DNA of 64,000 bases from Pseudomonas viciae (lineage in GTDB: Bacteria; Pseudomonadota; Gammaproteobacteria; Pseudomonadales; Pseudomonadaceae), in the NCBI RefSeq assembly GCF_004786035.1, contig NZ_CP035088.1, forward strand, positions 5,598,501-5,662,500. Direction: 5' to 3'. The translations under genes were made by a program, and so were the position numbers. Numbering within the stretch: the first letter of the stretch is position 1; each line of letters starts with the position of its first letter. Under the pieces are notes generated by a model, which saw only the letters and a program-made list of their open reading frames with translations, did not search any database and was not told the DNA's origin. This document shows positions 9,558-20,079 of the stretch, piece after piece.

Positions 9558-11282
9558 ATGAATAGATCTTCCGCGTTGCTCCTCGCTTTTGCCTTGCTCA
9601 GCGGCTGCCAGTCCATGGCCCCCGTGTCGACGGACGGCACGCCGCCGGTCGAAGACAGCACGCAGGCGCCTGAAAAAACCAAGGTCTACGGCTCGTTCAG
9701 CGAAGAAACCATCTTCAGCCTGTTGAGTGCCGAACTGGCGGGCCAGCGCAATCGCTTCGACATTGCGCTGGACAACTACGTGACCCAGGCCATCAACACC
9801 CAGGACCCGGGCATCTCCGAGCGGGCGTTTCGCATCGCCGAGTACCTGGGAGCCGACCAGCCCGCACTGGATACCGCGCTGATCTGGGCCAAGAATGCCC
9901 CGGACGATCTTGACGCGCAGCGCGCTGCCGCCGTGCAACTGGCGCGGGCCGGACGCTACGACGACTCCATGATGTATATGGAGAAGGTCCTGCTGGGCAA
10001 GGGCGACACCCATTTCGACTTCCTTGCGCTGTCCGCCGCCGACACCGACCAGGAAACCCGCAACGGCCTGATGAAAAGCTTCGACCGCCTGTTGCAGCGT
10101 CACCCGAACAACGGCCAGCTGATTTTCGGCAAAGCCCTGCTGCTGCAACAGGATGGCGACACCCAGGGCGCCCTCACCCTGCTGGAAGACAACCCACCGG
10201 AAGCCGGTGAAGTGGCGCCGATCCTGCTGCGCGCACGCCTGCTGCAAGGCTTGAACCGCGGCGACGAAGCGCTGCCGCTGCTGGAAAAAAGCATCAAGAA
10301 GTACCCGGACGACAAACGCCTGCGCCTCACCTACGCCCGCATGCTGGTGGAAAACAACCGCATGGACGACGCCAAGGTGGAGTTCTCCAGCCTGGTCCAG
10401 CAGTACCCGGAAGACGACGAGCTGCGCTATTCCCTGGCGCTGGTTTGCCTGGAAGCCAAGGCCTGGGACGAGGCCAAGGGTTATCTGGAAGACCTGATCG
10501 CTCGGGAGAGCCATGTCGACTCGGCTCACCTGAACCTGGGGCGCATCGCTGAAGAGCGCAACGACCCCGAGACCGCGTTGATCGAGTATGCCCAGGTCGG
10601 CCCGGGCAACGACTATCTGCCGGCGCAATTGCGCCAGGCCGATATCCTGATGAGCAACGGCAAGACCGCCGAGGCCCAGAGCCGCCTCGCCGTACAGCGC
10701 GACTCCCAGCCGGACTACGGCATCCAGCTGTACCTGATCGAAGCCGAGACCCTGTCGGCCAACAATCAGGGCGACAAAGCCTGGAACGTGTTGCAACAAG
10801 CCTTGAAGCAGTACCCGGACGATCTGAACCTGCTGTACACCCGTGCGATGCTGGCGGAAAAGCGCAATGACCTGGCCCAGATGGAAAAAGACCTGCGCCT
10901 GATCATCCAGCGTGACCCGGACAACGCCATGGCCCTCAACGCCCTGGGCTACACCTTGTCGGATCGCACCACCCGCTACGACGAAGCCAAGGTGCTGATC
11001 GAGCAGGCCCACCAGCTCAATCCGGAAGACCCGGCGGTGCTCGACAGCCTCGGCTGGGTGAACTTCCGGCTGGGCAACCTCGATGAAGCCGAACGCCTGT
11101 TGCGCCAAGCCCTGGAGCGTTTCCCCGATCAGGAGGTCGCCGCTCACCTGGGCGAGGTCCTGTGGGCCAATGGCAAACAACGCGAAGCCCGGCAGATCTG
11201 GAGCAAGTTCCTCAAGGACCAGCCCGACAGTCCCATTTTGCGCAGCACCATCAAACGCCTGACCGGATCAGAGACCCTTTAA
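9558..11282 (+). CDS. TPR-repeat outer-membrane lipoprotein
   Basis: 574 residues. A lipoprotein signal ([11 protein letters not shown]) puts the lipidated Cys near residue 17. The rest is a tandem array of tetratricopeptide repeats, e.g. [12 protein letters not shown] and [20 protein letters not shown]. No catalytic motif is seen, so a scaffold role at the outer membrane is inferred. It matches the position of PAO1 PA4667. lolB follows after 4 bases and makes the proteins that lipoproteins depend on for outer-membrane insertion. Confidence 0.9.
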   Translation: MNRSSALLLAFALLSGCQSMAPVSTDGTPPVEDSTQAPEKTKVYGSFSEETIFSLLSAELAGQRNRFDIALDNYVTQAINTQDPGISERAFRIAEYLGADQPALDTALIWAKNAPDDLDAQRAAAVQLARAGRYDDSMMYMEKVLLGKGDTHFDFLALSAADTDQETRNGLMKSFDRLLQRHPNNGQLIFGKALLLQQDGDTQGALTLLEDNPPEAGEVAPILLRARLLQGLNRGDEALPLLEKSIKKYPDDKRLRLTYARMLVENNRMDDAKVEFSSLVQQYPEDDELRYSLALVCLEAKAWDEAKGYLEDLIARESHVDSAHLNLGRIAEERNDPETALIEYAQVGPGNDYLPAQLRQADILMSNGKTAEAQSRLAVQRDSQPDYGIQLYLIEAETLSANNQGDKAWNVLQQALKQYPDDLNLLYTRAMLAEKRNDLAQMEKDLRLIIQRDPDNAMALNALGYTLSDRTTRYDEAKVLIEQAHQLNPEDPAVLDSLGWVNFRLGNLDEAERLLRQALERFPDQEVAAHLGEVLWANGKQREARQIWSKFLKDQPDSPILRSTIKRLTGSETL

Positions 11283-11286
11283 GATT

Positions 11287-11904
11287 ATGTTTTTGCGCCA
11301 TTTCATCGTGTTCAGCTTTATCGCCCTGCTCGCCGGTTGCGCGGGCTTCGGCGCCCGTGAATCCGTCCAGGGCCACGGCAGCCCGGCCCAGTGGCGTGAA
11401 CACAAGCAACAACTGAGCGGCCTCGACGGCTGGCAAATCGACGGCAAGATCGGCATCCGCGCACCGAAGGATTCAGGCAGCGGCACGTTGTTCTGGTTGC
11501 AACGCCAGGACTACTACGACATTCGCCTGTCAGGGCCTCTGGGTCGCGGTGCGGCCCGCCTGACCGGCCGGCCGGGCCAGGTCTCGCTGGAAGTCGCCAA
11601 CCAGGGTCGCTATGAGGCGCCCACCCCAGAAGCGTTGCTCGAAGAACAACTGGGCTGGAAATTGCCGGTATCCCATCTGACCTGGTGGGTTCGCGGGCTA
11701 CCCGCACCGGACAGCAAAAGCCGCCTGACCCTCGACGCCGACAGCCGCCTGTCCAACCTGGAACAGGATGACTGGCAGATCGAATACTTAAGCTATGCCC
11801 AGCAGAACGGCTACTGGCTGCCCGAACGCATCAAACTGCACGGCAGCAATCTCGACGTCACGCTGGTGATCAAGCAATGGCAGCCGCGCAAGCTGGGGCA
11901 ATGA
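11287..11904 (+). CDS. lolB: Outer-membrane lipoprotein insertion protein LolB
   Basis: 205 residues. LolB receives lipoproteins from the periplasmic carrier LolA and inserts them into the outer membrane. It has a lipobox signal (IALLAGC, lipidated Cys near residue 18), then [25 protein letters not shown], the conserved N-terminal strands of the LolB half-barrel. [11 protein letters not shown] and a late LVIKQW segment also fit. ispE begins one base after its stop codon. Confidence 0.95.
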   Translation: MFLRHFIVFSFIALLAGCAGFGARESVQGHGSPAQWREHKQQLSGLDGWQIDGKIGIRAPKDSGSGTLFWLQRQDYYDIRLSGPLGRGAARLTGRPGQVSLEVANQGRYEAPTPEALLEEQLGWKLPVSHLTWWVRGLPAPDSKSRLTLDADSRLSNLEQDDWQIEYLSYAQQNGYWLPERIKLHGSNLDVTLVIKQWQPRKLGQ

Positions 11905-11905
11905 C

Positions 11906-12757
11906 ATGACCGCTCCACGCCTGACCCTGCCCTCCCCGGCCAAGCTCAACCTGATGCTGCACATCCTCGGTCGTCGCCCGGACGGTTATCACGAGCTGCA
12001 GACGATTTTTCAGTTTCTGGACTACGGCGACGAAATCACCTTTGCCGTGCGCGACGACGGCGTGATTCGCCTGCACACCGAATTCGACGGCGTGCCCCAC
12101 GACAGCAATCTGATCGTCAAGGCCGCGAAAAAACTCCAGGAACAATCCGCTTGTTCGCTGGGCATCGATATCTGGATCGAAAAAATCCTGCCCATGGGCG
12201 GCGGTATCGGTGGCGGCAGTTCGAATGCGGCGACGACTTTACTCGGGCTCAACCACCTCTGGCAGCTGGGCTGGGACACGGATCGCCTGGCTGCGCTGGG
12301 CCTGACACTAGGCGCCGACGTGCCGGTTTTCGTGCGTGGCCACGCCGCTTTTGCCGAGGGCGTCGGGGAAAAACTCACCCCGGTGGACCCCGAGGAACCC
12401 TGGTACTTGGTACTGGTGCCGCAAGTATCTGTAAGTACAGCAGAAATTTTTTCAGATCCGCTGTTGACACGTAACTCTCCTCCCATTAAAGTGCGCCCCG
12501 TTCCCAAGGGAAACAGTCGAAATGACTGCTTACCGGTGGTAGCAAGGCGTTACCCAGATGTTCGTAACGCATTGAATTTGTTAGGTAAATTTACCGAAGC
12601 AAAACTCACCGGAACTGGAAGTTGTGTGTTTGGGGGCTTCCCAAGCAAAGCTGAAGCTGATAAAGTCTCGGCCCTTCTGACAGAGACCCTTACAGGGTTT
12701 GTAGCAAAAGGAAGCAACGTTTCGATGTTGCATCGCAAGCTGCAAAGTCTGCTCTAA
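11906..12757 (+). CDS. ispE: 4-diphosphocytidyl-2-C-methyl-D-erythritol kinase
   Basis: 283 residues. GHMP kinase of the MEP isoprenoid pathway. Motifs: [21 protein letters not shown] at the N-terminus, the ATP loop [17 protein letters not shown], and the C-terminal GTGSCVFG. The last ~330 bases are plainly AT-richer and use rarer codons than the first two thirds; this coincides with a candidate promoter for the downstream tRNA-Gln/prs, so the coding sequence may be constrained by a second function. Confidence 0.96.
   Translation: MTAPRLTLPSPAKLNLMLHILGRRPDGYHELQTIFQFLDYGDEITFAVRDDGVIRLHTEFDGVPHDSNLIVKAAKKLQEQSACSLGIDIWIEKILPMGGGIGGGSSNAATTLLGLNHLWQLGWDTDRLAALGLTLGADVPVFVRGHAAFAEGVGEKLTPVDPEEPWYLVLVPQVSVSTAEIFSDPLLTRNSPPIKVRPVPKGNSRNDCLPVVARRYPDVRNALNLLGKFTEAKLTGTGSCVFGGFPSKAEADKVSALLTETLTGFVAKGSNVSMLHRKLQSLL
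12464..12492 (+). promoter_or_regulatory. Candidate sigma70 promoter inside ispE for tRNA-Gln and prs
   Basis: A perfect TTGACA (12464-12469) is followed after 17 bases by TAAAGT (4/6 of the -10 consensus) in the AT-rich 3' part of ispE. It would give a leader of roughly 300 bases before tRNA-Gln. A long prs leader starting within the upstream gene is known in E. coli. No experimental support here. Confidence 0.45.
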
Positions 12758-12794
12758 AAGGAATCGAGTGCTGGGCACTCGCAGCAACAGATAC

Positions 12795-12869
12795 AGGGGC
12801 GTCGCCAAGCGGTAAGGCAGCAGGTTTTGATCCTGCCATGCGTTGGTTCGAATCCAGCCGCCCCTGCCA
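12795..12869 (+). tRNA. tRNA-Gln (TTG)
   Basis: 75 bases including the encoded CCA. The acceptor AGGGGCG pairs with CGCCCCT. The anticodon stem GCAGG/CCTGC encloses a 7-base loop ttttgat with anticodon TTG, and the T arm contains GTTCGAATC. It lies between ispE and prs, the usual pseudomonad position. A small hairpin (gagtgctgggcactc) lies just upstream at about 12766-12780. Confidence 0.97.
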
Positions 12870-12916
12870 TTTTCCTATACTCATCCAGGTATACCCTCAG
12901 CCTTCAGGTACTGCGC

Positions 12917-13858
12917 GTGTCCAAGATGATGGTCTTTACGGGGAACGCTAACCCCGATCTGGCTCGGCGTGTCGTACGTCAGCTGCATATCCCTCTCGGT
13001 GACATCTCTGTCGGTAAGTTCTCCGACGGCGAAATCACTGCCGAGATCAATGAAAACGTTCGCGGTAAAGACGTTTTCATTATTCAGCCGACTTGCGCTC
13101 CGACCAACGATAACCTGATGGAACTCGTCGTGATGGCTGATGCCTTTCGCCGTTCCTCGGCTACTCGTATCACTGCTGTTATTCCTTACTTTGGTTATGC
13201 CCGTCAGGATCGCCGTCCGCGTTCCGCACGTGTGGCTATCAGCGCGAAAGTCGTGGCTGACATGCTTACCGTAGTCGGCATCGATCGTGTACTCACGGTT
13301 GACTTGCATGCTGACCAGATTCAGGGCTTCTTCGATATTCCCGTGGATAACATCTACGGCTCCCCAGTCCTGGTGGATGATATTGAAGATCAGCGCTTCG
13401 AAAACCTGATGATCGTGTCCCCGGACATTGGTGGCGTCGTGCGTGCACGGGCCGTTGCCAAATCCCTGGGCGTGGATCTGGGTATCATCGACAAACGCCG
13501 TGAGAAAGCCAATCACTCCGAAGTGATGCACATCATCGGCGACGTCGAAGGGCGTACCTGTATTCTGGTCGACGACATGGTCGATACCGCCGGCACCCTG
13601 TGCCACGCGGCCAAGGCCCTGAAAGAGCATGGCGCTGCCAAGGTCTTTGCCTACTGCACACACCCTGTGTTGTCGGGTCGGGCAATCGAAAACATTGAAA
13701 ATTCCGTGCTGGACGAACTGGTGGTGACCAACACCATCCCGTTGTCCGCAGCAGCACAAGCCTGTGCGCGTATCCGTCAACTGGATATCGCACCGGTTGT
13801 TGCCGAAGCGGTTCGCCGCATCAGCAATGAAGAATCGATCAGCGCGATGTTCCGCTAA
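12917..13858 (+). CDS. prs: Ribose-phosphate pyrophosphokinase (PRPP synthetase)
   Basis: 313 residues from a GTG start, the standard length. It makes PRPP from ribose-5-phosphate and ATP for nucleotide, histidine and tryptophan synthesis. Motifs: [16 protein letters not shown] at the N-terminus, [14 protein letters not shown] (flexible loop) and the PRPP-binding [14 protein letters not shown]. The frame stays open upstream through tRNA-Gln, so an upstream ATG is excluded; the GTG at 12917 matches the family N-terminus. A strong terminator follows. Confidence 0.97.
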   Translation: MSKMMVFTGNANPDLARRVVRQLHIPLGDISVGKFSDGEITAEINENVRGKDVFIIQPTCAPTNDNLMELVVMADAFRRSSATRITAVIPYFGYARQDRRPRSARVAISAKVVADMLTVVGIDRVLTVDLHADQIQGFFDIPVDNIYGSPVLVDDIEDQRFENLMIVSPDIGGVVRARAVAKSLGVDLGIIDKRREKANHSEVMHIIGDVEGRTCILVDDMVDTAGTLCHAAKALKEHGAAKVFAYCTHPVLSGRAIENIENSVLDELVVTNTIPLSAAAQACARIRQLDIAPVVAEAVRRISNEESISAMFR

Positions 13859-13893
13859 GGGCCCTGCCCTTGCCGTGACATCTCGTTGACGAA

Positions 13894-13936
13894 AAGCGCC
13901 CCGCCCCGGCATTCACTGCCGGGGCGGGGCTTTTTT
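13894..13936 (+). terminator. Rho-independent terminator after prs
   Basis: A perfect 14-bp GC-rich stem (gccccgccccggca / tgccggggcggggc) with a 5-base loop is followed by six T. It separates prs from rplY. Confidence 0.92.
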
Positions 13937-14002
13937 GCCCATATCGCCTTTAGCGCTGGTCGCAAGCGCTGGGGGTGAATGTGGTTACTTTGGAGATACA
14001 AC

Positions 14003-14605
14003 ATGAACGAATTTACCCTGAATGCTGAAGTGCGTTCCGACCTGGGGAAAGGTGCGAGCCGCCGCCTGCGTCGTCTCGCAAGCCTGGTTCCAGCTGTAGT
14101 CTACGGTGGCGAGAAAGCCCCTGAGTCCATCAGCATGCTGGCCAAAGAAGTTGCCAAGCTGCTCGAAAACGAAGCGGCTTACAGCCACATCATCGAGCTG
14201 AACGTTGGTGGCACCAAGCAAAACGTCGTGATCAAAGCCCTGCAACGTCACCCGGCCAAAGGCCACGTGATGCACGCTGACTTCGTACGCGTAGTCGCTG
14301 GCCAGAAACTGACCGCTATCGTGCCTGTGCACTTCGTTGGCGAAGCTGCTCCGATCAAGAAAGGCGGCGAAATTTCGCACGTTGTTTCGGAAATCGAAGT
14401 GACCTGCCTGCCGAAAGACCTGCCTGAATTCATCGAAGTCGACCTGGCTGACGCCGAAGTTGGCACGATCATTCACCTGTCCGACCTCAAGGCTCCTAAA
14501 GGCGTTGAGTTTGTTGCTCTGGCACACGGCGATGACAAGGCTGTTGCCAACGTCCACGCTCCACGTGTTGCTCCAGAAGCTACTGAAGAAGGCGCTGCAG
14601 AGTAA
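14003..14605 (+). CDS. rplY: Large ribosomal subunit protein bL25 (CTC form)
   Basis: 200 residues. It binds 5S rRNA in the 50S subunit. The N-terminal L25 domain ([21 protein letters not shown], then [16 protein letters not shown]) is followed by the TL5/CTC beta-domain ([17 protein letters not shown]) and an acidic tail. The ATG at 14003 has an upstream TGGAGA site; an extension to 13979 gives an atypical N-terminus. It heads the rplY-pth-ychF group. Confidence 0.96.
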   Translation: MNEFTLNAEVRSDLGKGASRRLRRLASLVPAVVYGGEKAPESISMLAKEVAKLLENEAAYSHIIELNVGGTKQNVVIKALQRHPAKGHVMHADFVRVVAGQKLTAIVPVHFVGEAAPIKKGGEISHVVSEIEVTCLPKDLPEFIEVDLADAEVGTIIHLSDLKAPKGVEFVALAHGDDKAVANVHAPRVAPEATEEGAAE

Positions 14606-14771
14606 TTTCACTCTGTCGCCGGAGTGACCGGAAACATCGCGGACTGGAACGTAGCGAAACAGCGGGCGAGAACGCGAAGTTTACTTAACGGTAGATCCGC
14701 ACTTTTCGTCCACTGTCGCCATACCGTTTGAGCGCGACGTTGTTATCCACACTCCAGGAAGGGCCCCTATC

Positions 14772-15356
14772 GTGACTGCCATTAAACTGATCGTTGGCCT
14801 GGGAAATCCAGGCGCCGAATACGAACAGACCCGGCATAACGCAGGGGCCCTTTTTGTTGAGCGCATCGCGCACGCACAAGGCGTCAGCCTGGCGGCCGAT
14901 CGCAAATATTTCGGCCTGACCGGGCGCTTCTCGCATCAGGGTCAGGATGTTCGTCTGTTGATTCCCACCACCTACATGAACCGCAGCGGCCAGGCCGTGG
15001 CGGCATTGGCCGGTTTCTTTCGCATAACGCCTGAAGAAATCCTGGTGGCCCACGACGAACTCGACCTGCCTCCGGGCGTCGCCAAGCTCAAGCAGGGCGG
15101 CGGCCATGGCGGTCACAACGGGTTGCGCGACATCATCGCGCAACTGGGTAATCAGAATACCTTTCACCGCCTGCGGCTCGGCATCGGCCACCCGGGCGTT
15201 GCCAGTATGGTTTCAAACTTTGTCCTGGGTCGTGCGCCTCGCGCCGAACAGGAAAAACTCGATGCCAGCATCGACTTTGCCCTCGGCGTGCTGCCGGATA
15301 TCCTCGCCGGGGAATGGAACCGTGCGATGAAAAACCTGCACAGCCAGAAGGCCTGA
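14772..15356 (+). CDS. pth: Peptidyl-tRNA hydrolase
   Basis: 194 residues from a GTG start ([14 protein letters not shown]). It releases the tRNA from peptidyl-tRNA that has dropped off ribosomes. The catalytic His is in TRHNAG, with the substrate-contacting Asn in YMNRSGQAV and the [10 protein letters not shown] segment. The 166-base gap to rplY shows no obvious terminator. ychF follows 22 bases after its stop, a widely conserved pair. Confidence 0.96.
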   Translation: MTAIKLIVGLGNPGAEYEQTRHNAGALFVERIAHAQGVSLAADRKYFGLTGRFSHQGQDVRLLIPTTYMNRSGQAVAALAGFFRITPEEILVAHDELDLPPGVAKLKQGGGHGGHNGLRDIIAQLGNQNTFHRLRLGIGHPGVASMVSNFVLGRAPRAEQEKLDASIDFALGVLPDILAGEWNRAMKNLHSQKA

Positions 15357-15378
15357 CACTTATCCGAGGGGAAACACC

Positions 15379-16479
15379 ATGGGATTCAATTGCGGCATCG
15401 TCGGCCTGCCTAACGTCGGCAAGTCCACCCTGTTCAACGCCCTGACCAAATCCGGTATCGCGGCTGAGAACTTCCCCTTCTGCACCATCGAGCCGAACAC
15501 CGGCATCGTGCCGATGCCCGACCCACGCCTGGACGCCCTGGCGGCCATCGTGATCCCGGAGCGCGTGCTGCCAACCACCATGGAGTTCGTCGACATCGCC
15601 GGCCTGGTAGCCGGGGCCTCGAAAGGTGAAGGCCTGGGCAACAAGTTCCTGGCCAACATTCGTGAAACCGATGCCATCGCCCACGTGGTCCGCTGCTTCG
15701 AAGACGAGAACGTGATTCACGTCTCCAACAGCGTCGACCCGAAACGCGATATCGAGATCATCGACCTGGAACTGATCTTCGCCGACCTCGACAGCTGCGA
15801 GAAGCAACTGCAAAAAGTCGCTCGCAATGCCAAGGGTGGCGACAAAGACGCCGTCGCCCAGAAAGCCCTGCTCGAGCAGTTGATCGCCCACTTCACCTTG
15901 GGCAAGCCGGCACGCAGCCTGATCAAGAACATGGGCGTCGATGAGAAGCAGATCGTTCGCGGCTTCCACCTGCTGACCACCAAGCCGGTCATGTACATTG
16001 CCAACGTTGCCGAAGATGGCTTCGAGAACAATCCACTGCTGGACGTGGTAAAAGCCATCGCCGAAGAAGAAGGCGCCATAGTGGTCCCGGTCTGCAACAA
16101 GATCGAAGCGGAAATCGCCGAGCTCGAAGACGGCGAAGAGAAGGACATGTTCCTCGAGGCCCTGGGCCTGGAAGAACCTGGCCTGAACCGCGTGATCCGC
16201 GCCGGCTATGAAATGCTCAACCTGCAGACGTACTTCACCGCTGGCGTAAAAGAAGTCCGCGCCTGGACCGTTCGCGTCGGTGCCACCGCGCCACAAGCCG
16301 CGGCCGTGATCCATACCGACTTCGAAAAAGGCTTCATCCGCGCCGAAGTCATCGCCTATGACGATTTCATCCAGTACAAGGGTGAAGCCGGCGCCAAGGA
16401 AGCCGGTAAATGGCGTCTGGAAGGCAAGGAATACATCGTCAAGGATGGCGACGTGATGCACTTCCGCTTCAACGTCTGA
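15379..16479 (+). CDS. ychF: Redox-regulated Obg-like ATPase YchF
   Basis: 366 residues. A translation-factor-related P-loop protein that hydrolyses ATP in preference to GTP and associates with ribosomes. G1 is [14 protein letters not shown] and G3 is [20 protein letters not shown]. The usual NKxD is altered around [10 protein letters not shown], as in the family. The C-terminal TGS domain ends in [12 protein letters not shown]. It is the last conserved backbone gene before the accessory block. Confidence 0.97.
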   Translation: MGFNCGIVGLPNVGKSTLFNALTKSGIAAENFPFCTIEPNTGIVPMPDPRLDALAAIVIPERVLPTTMEFVDIAGLVAGASKGEGLGNKFLANIRETDAIAHVVRCFEDENVIHVSNSVDPKRDIEIIDLELIFADLDSCEKQLQKVARNAKGGDKDAVAQKALLEQLIAHFTLGKPARSLIKNMGVDEKQIVRGFHLLTTKPVMYIANVAEDGFENNPLLDVVKAIAEEEGAIVVPVCNKIEAEIAELEDGEEKDMFLEALGLEEPGLNRVIRAGYEMLNLQTYFTAGVKEVRAWTVRVGATAPQAAAVIHTDFEKGFIRAEVIAYDDFIQYKGEAGAKEAGKWRLEGKEYIVKDGDVMHFRFNV

Positions 16480-16496
16480 CGTTGTTGGTAGCATAG

Positions 16497-16524
16497 AAAA
16501 AGCCGCGTTGATTCGCGGCTTTTT
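16497..16524. terminator. Bidirectional terminator between ychF and a convergent gene
   Basis: Stem AGCCGCG/CGCGGCT with a 6-base loop has an A-run on its left and a T-run on its right. It can therefore serve both ychF (plus) and the unknown gene ending at 16561 (minus). Confidence 0.85.
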
Positions 16525-16560
16525 CGTGTGTGGGCGGGCCTGCTTCGCAAATAAACACGT

Positions 16561-17148
16561 CTAGAACAGATAGCCGATGTAGATCGCCCCGCCACCACCG
16601 GCCTGCACACCAGCGTTCATGCCGGCCATGACCAGCGCGCCCTTGGCCGACCGCGCCAACTGCCGGTTGACCGTGGTGGACGCAATGAGCGCGGTCGCCG
16701 GATTGGAGCTCAGCGCCACCGACAACGCCAGCAACTTGGGATCAAGCCCAAACAGCAGCGCCGTGGCAGAACCGCCGACCACCAGGCCGCCTCCCACTTC
16801 GGTATACATGCAAGGGCCGGTGATATCGTCACTGGTCAGGTCGCGACTGGCCAAGGCGTCGCTGACAAACACTTTGCCGAAGCTGGGAAAAGCCTCTGCC
16901 GCGCCGACGCCAGCCACGCTCTTGCCCTTGATCTGGATATTGATCTTGCCAAAACGCGGCAGCCGCGCACCAAATCCGGCCCCCACCCCGACGCCGCCAT
17001 AGCGGTAGCTGACGTCCTCACCTTGGGGCGAACGCAGGGTGATCGAACCACCACTGCCCGCCACCATGACCACGGTCAGGCCGCCACCACTGGCGGTTTG
17101 GTACTGCCAGCGACTTTCATTGAGCGGAATTGGGATGTTGTAGCTCAT
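16561..17148 (-). CDS. Unknown glycine-rich protein
   Basis: 195 residues from the ATG at 17148, which has an AAGGA site about 9 bases upstream; a start at 17181 would overlap the upstream gene more. I do not recognise the family. It is rich in Gly, Ala and Val, with repeated small-residue stretches (YGGVGVGAGFGARLP, VGGGLVVGGSATALLFG, MNAGVQAGGGGAIYIGY). There is no signal peptide. The pattern suggests a membrane-associating or beta-rich small-residue protein. It is co-directional with, and 4 bases after, a DUF3592-type gene, so both are probably one operon. Confidence 0.6.
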   Translation of the reverse strand: MSYNIPIPLNESRWQYQTASGGGLTVVMVAGSGGSITLRSPQGEDVSYRYGGVGVGAGFGARLPRFGKINIQIKGKSVAGVGAAEAFPSFGKVFVSDALASRDLTSDDITGPCMYTEVGGGLVVGGSATALLFGLDPKLLALSVALSSNPATALIASTTVNRQLARSAKGALVMAGMNAGVQAGGGGAIYIGYLF

Positions 17149-17152
17149 ACGT

Positions 17153-17596
17153 TCAAAATCCTTTATGTGAATGAACCGCACCGTGACCGCGCTGACGAAT
17201 GACTTTTGCCAGACCAGCCAGGGTAAACATCAGGCCGAGGCACCCCAGCAGCCCGGCAGGCCCCCAAAGCGCACCCGGATCATCAACGATAGCGCTGCCG
17301 ACCGGACGCTCGGGCAAGTAATGCACGCGTACCGTCTGCCCCTGCCGATAGCCGAAGATTATGCCGCCTTGGGGATAAGAGATTTTTTCGCCAGTGCCGG
17401 TGGTGAAGGCGATCTCAGGATGGGAACCGCCGGCATTCAAGTGGCTGACAGTGCCTTCAGCGGTCTGTGCGCGGGCGAGAAACTCGCGGCGGTCAAGCGT
17501 GAGATTGACGGCAATGCCCAACAGGACGATACCAATCAGGGCAAACAGCAGGCCCAGCAGTATCTTCCCGATGTTTGACGGGGTGTCGTTAGCCAT
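17153..17596 (-). CDS. DUF3592-type membrane protein
   Basis: 147 residues. One hydrophobic segment is near the N-terminus (ILLGLLFALIGIVLLGIAVNL) and another is near the C-terminus (LWGPAGLLGCLGLMFTLAGL). The loop between them is beta-rich, with YPQGGIIFGYRQGQTVRVHYLPERP. This layout and the G..V.V.Y.P motif match DUF3592 proteins, whose function is unknown. It is placed just before the glycine-rich gene. Confidence 0.65.
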   Translation of the reverse strand: MANDTPSNIGKILLGLLFALIGIVLLGIAVNLTLDRREFLARAQTAEGTVSHLNAGGSHPEIAFTTGTGEKISYPQGGIIFGYRQGQTVRVHYLPERPVGSAIVDDPGALWGPAGLLGCLGLMFTLAGLAKVIRQRGHGAVHSHKGF

Positions 17597-17742
17597 GGTT
17601 TGCCTCGGCGTTCGTCCATGAAAGAGGGACGGCAGGATAACAAAGAAGCTTCGTTATGCCACATCCCCGGCAAAATGATTGATGACCAGGAGAAGCCGCT
17701 GCCTCTTGCATTGCGCGTCAAGGCAGCTTCCAGACTGATGGC

Positions 17743-18939
17743 CTATGCCTGGACCAGATTGGCAATCTTCACGTCTGGATCGACGTCAGCCTCATAGTCC
17801 ACCCCTTCGATCCCGAAGCCGAAGAGACGCAGGAACTCCGCTTTGTAACCGACAAAGTCAGTCAGCTCATAAAGGTTATCCGTGCTGACCTGATCCCAGA
17901 GCTGCTTGACGCGGTCCTGGACTTCGGGAGCCAGCTCCTTGTAGTCCGCGCGCAGGCGTCCTTCCTCGTCCATCACTGGAGATTGGCTGTACAAGCTGTC
18001 CTTGTAGAGCCCATGGACCTGTTCGATACAACCCTCGTGCGTGCCCTGTGCCTTCATGACTTTAAACAGCAATGACAGGTACAGCGGCATGATCGGGATC
18101 GCTGAACTGGCCTGAGTCACCACCGCTTTCAATACCGAGACCCGCGCATCGCCCCCCAGAACAGCCAATCGTTCACGAATGCCAAGGACTTTCTGATCCA
18201 GGTCCTTCTTGGCCGCGCCAATAGAGCCATTCCAGTAGATGTCATGCGTCAGCTTTTCGCCCAGGTAGGTGAACGCAGTCGTTTTCGCCCCATCAGCCAG
18301 AACACCCGCTTCGTGCAGGGCATCGATCCACATCTGCCAGTCTTCGCCGCCCATCACGGCCACCGTGCCATCGATCTCGCTTTGGGTCGCCGGCTCCAGG
18401 GTGGTGTCCTTGACCACTTCTTTATCCGTATCCACACCCTTCAAGGTCACGGCCTTGTCGAGTGGCTTGAGGGTAGAGCTCAGTACGGCACCAGTCTTGG
18501 GGTGCGTGCGGCGTGGCGCGGCCAGGCTGTACACAACGAGGTCGACCTTGCCGAAGTCGCGTTTGATGACGTCGATGGTCTGCTGTTTGATCTCATCGGA
18601 AAAAGCGTCGCCGTTGATGCTCTTGGCGTAGAGGCCCTCGGACTCGGCAAACGAGTGAAAGGCCGCAGTGTTGTACCAGCCGGCAGTGCCGAGCTTGCCT
18701 GCATCACTTCCACGTTCAAAAAACACACCGAGCGTCTTGGCGCCACAACCAAAAGCGGCGGTGATCCGCGCAGCAAGGCCGTAACCGGTCGATGCGCCGA
18801 TCACGAGTACGTTCTTTGGCCCATCAGCGATGGGGCCTTGTGCGCTAACGTAGTCGATCTGACTCTTGACGTTGGCTTCGCAGCCAGTGGGGTGGGTCGT
18901 CACACAGACAAAGCCACGAACGCGCGGTTTGATGATCAT
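17743..18939 (-). CDS. fabV: Trans-2-enoyl-ACP reductase FabV
   Basis: 398 residues, the FabV norm. It performs the last reduction of the type II fatty-acid elongation cycle with NADH and is known for intrinsic triclosan tolerance in pseudomonads. The NADH loop is [14 protein letters not shown] (47-60). The active-site Tyr235 and Lys244 form the FabV-specific Y-x8-K in [13 protein letters not shown]. The start at 18939 ([12 protein letters not shown]) matches the family; a 13-residue longer form is unlikely. It is monocistronic by spacing. Confidence 0.97.
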   Translation of the reverse strand: MIIKPRVRGFVCVTTHPTGCEANVKSQIDYVSAQGPIADGPKNVLVIGASTGYGLAARITAAFGCGAKTLGVFFERGSDAGKLGTAGWYNTAAFHSFAESEGLYAKSINGDAFSDEIKQQTIDVIKRDFGKVDLVVYSLAAPRRTHPKTGAVLSSTLKPLDKAVTLKGVDTDKEVVKDTTLEPATQSEIDGTVAVMGGEDWQMWIDALHEAGVLADGAKTTAFTYLGEKLTHDIYWNGSIGAAKKDLDQKVLGIRERLAVLGGDARVSVLKAVVTQASSAIPIMPLYLSLLFKVMKAQGTHEGCIEQVHGLYKDSLYSQSPVMDEEGRLRADYKELAPEVQDRVKQLWDQVSTDNLYELTDFVGYKAEFLRLFGFGIEGVDYEADVDPDVKIANLVQA

Positions 18940-19032
18940 AAAGGGACCTGCCTCTTCCAGGATGTAGAGTGCCAACACTGGCTATAAAGTCGTAGACGCC
19001 TGGAAAGTTGAAGCGTCACGGTGAATGTTCCT

Positions 19033-20070
19033 TTACGTGGTTTGGTTCACCAACGGCAACCTCACCACGAACTCACTCCCCTGGCCATCCCCCGCGCTCC
19101 TGCCGGTCACGGTGCCGCCGTGGCTTTCGACCAACTCGCGTACCACCGTCAGACCAATGCCCAGGCCAGCGCCATTGAAACCGACGGCGTGAACGTCCTG
19201 CACAAACGGCTCGAAAATGAACGGCAGCGCCTTGGCCGAGATGCCTATGCCGCTATCGCGGAGACTGATCTCCACCTTGCCGACCTCGACCGTGGCCGAA
19301 AACCTGATCGTGCCACCAGCGGGTGTGTACTTGGCGGCATTGCCCAGCAAGTTGTCAAAAATCTGAGCGAGCCGCACCGAGTCACCGTTCACCGATAATG
19401 CACACTCGGGTAATTCGGCGCTGAGGTGCAGGTTGCCAGAGAGCATGACCGGCCGACAGTTGTCGATGGACTCATGAATGATCTGAACGATATCGACCAT
19501 CTGGCAATCGAGGCGAAACTTACCGGTCTTGACCCGAGAGACGTCGAGCAAGTCTTCGACCAACCGAGACATGTGCCGCACCTGGCTTTCGATCAACTTC
19601 TGCATGCGCGGCAGTTCCTCACTGGGCACCCGTGCCAGTCGGCCGGCAATCATGCTGATGGGGGTCAGGGGATTACGCAGTTCATGGGCCACCAGGGCGA
19701 GGACGCTACGCTGGCGCTCCAGCGCGCGTTCGGCCGAGGCCTTCAGATGTTGCGCGCTGAGGGCGGCGATGACCAATAGCTCATTGGCTTCGCGCATATC
19801 CAGATACAGCTGTTGTTGTTCGACCGCCTGGGTGTTTTTTGGCTTTTCAGCCTCGGACTGGGCCGACAGGATCGCCAGGACCAACTGCTGATTGGCCTCG
19901 ATCAACTGCTCGATCTGCTGCTTATCGGCCAGTTGAGTGCTGGCGTCGCGCAGCTCCTTCTGCAACGCCGCCAGCACCGCCCGCGCCTCGACGGTTTTCT
20001 GGCCAAGCAGGAACAGCTCGCGAGCGACCGTGGCCTTCGCTTGCTCATTCTTGCCATTGCCCTCATCCAT
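19033..20070 (-). CDS. Cytosolic sensor histidine kinase paired with a KaiC homologue
   Basis: 345 residues with no membrane segment. Residues 1-115 look like a long helical/coiled-coil input region with an internal repeat: IEANQQLVLAILSAQ (57-71) and REANELLVIAALSAQ (93-107). The HisKA box has phospho-acceptor His129 (ALVAHELRNPLTP). The ATPase domain shows the N box (NLLGNAAKYTP), G1 (RDSGIGIS), F box and G2 (GLGIGLTVV). It is co-directional with and 9 bases after the kaiC-like gene, so it probably acts with it. No response regulator is adjacent. Confidence 0.88.
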   Translation of the reverse strand: MDEGNGKNEQAKATVARELFLLGQKTVEARAVLAALQKELRDASTQLADKQQIEQLIEANQQLVLAILSAQSEAEKPKNTQAVEQQQLYLDMREANELLVIAALSAQHLKASAERALERQRSVLALVAHELRNPLTPISMIAGRLARVPSEELPRMQKLIESQVRHMSRLVEDLLDVSRVKTGKFRLDCQMVDIVQIIHESIDNCRPVMLSGNLHLSAELPECALSVNGDSVRLAQIFDNLLGNAAKYTPAGGTIRFSATVEVGKVEISLRDSGIGISAKALPFIFEPFVQDVHAVGFNGAGLGIGLTVVRELVESHGGTVTGRSAGDGQGSEFVVRLPLVNQTT

Positions 20071-20079
20071 GATCGTGAC

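Noticed and set aside
9495..11180. 561-codon minus-strand frame
   Set aside because: Shadow of the TPR lipoprotein gene on the plus strand.
12690..12884. Minus-strand frame reading RLDSNQR across tRNA-Gln
   Set aside because: It is the antisense of the tRNA, a known source of spurious annotations.
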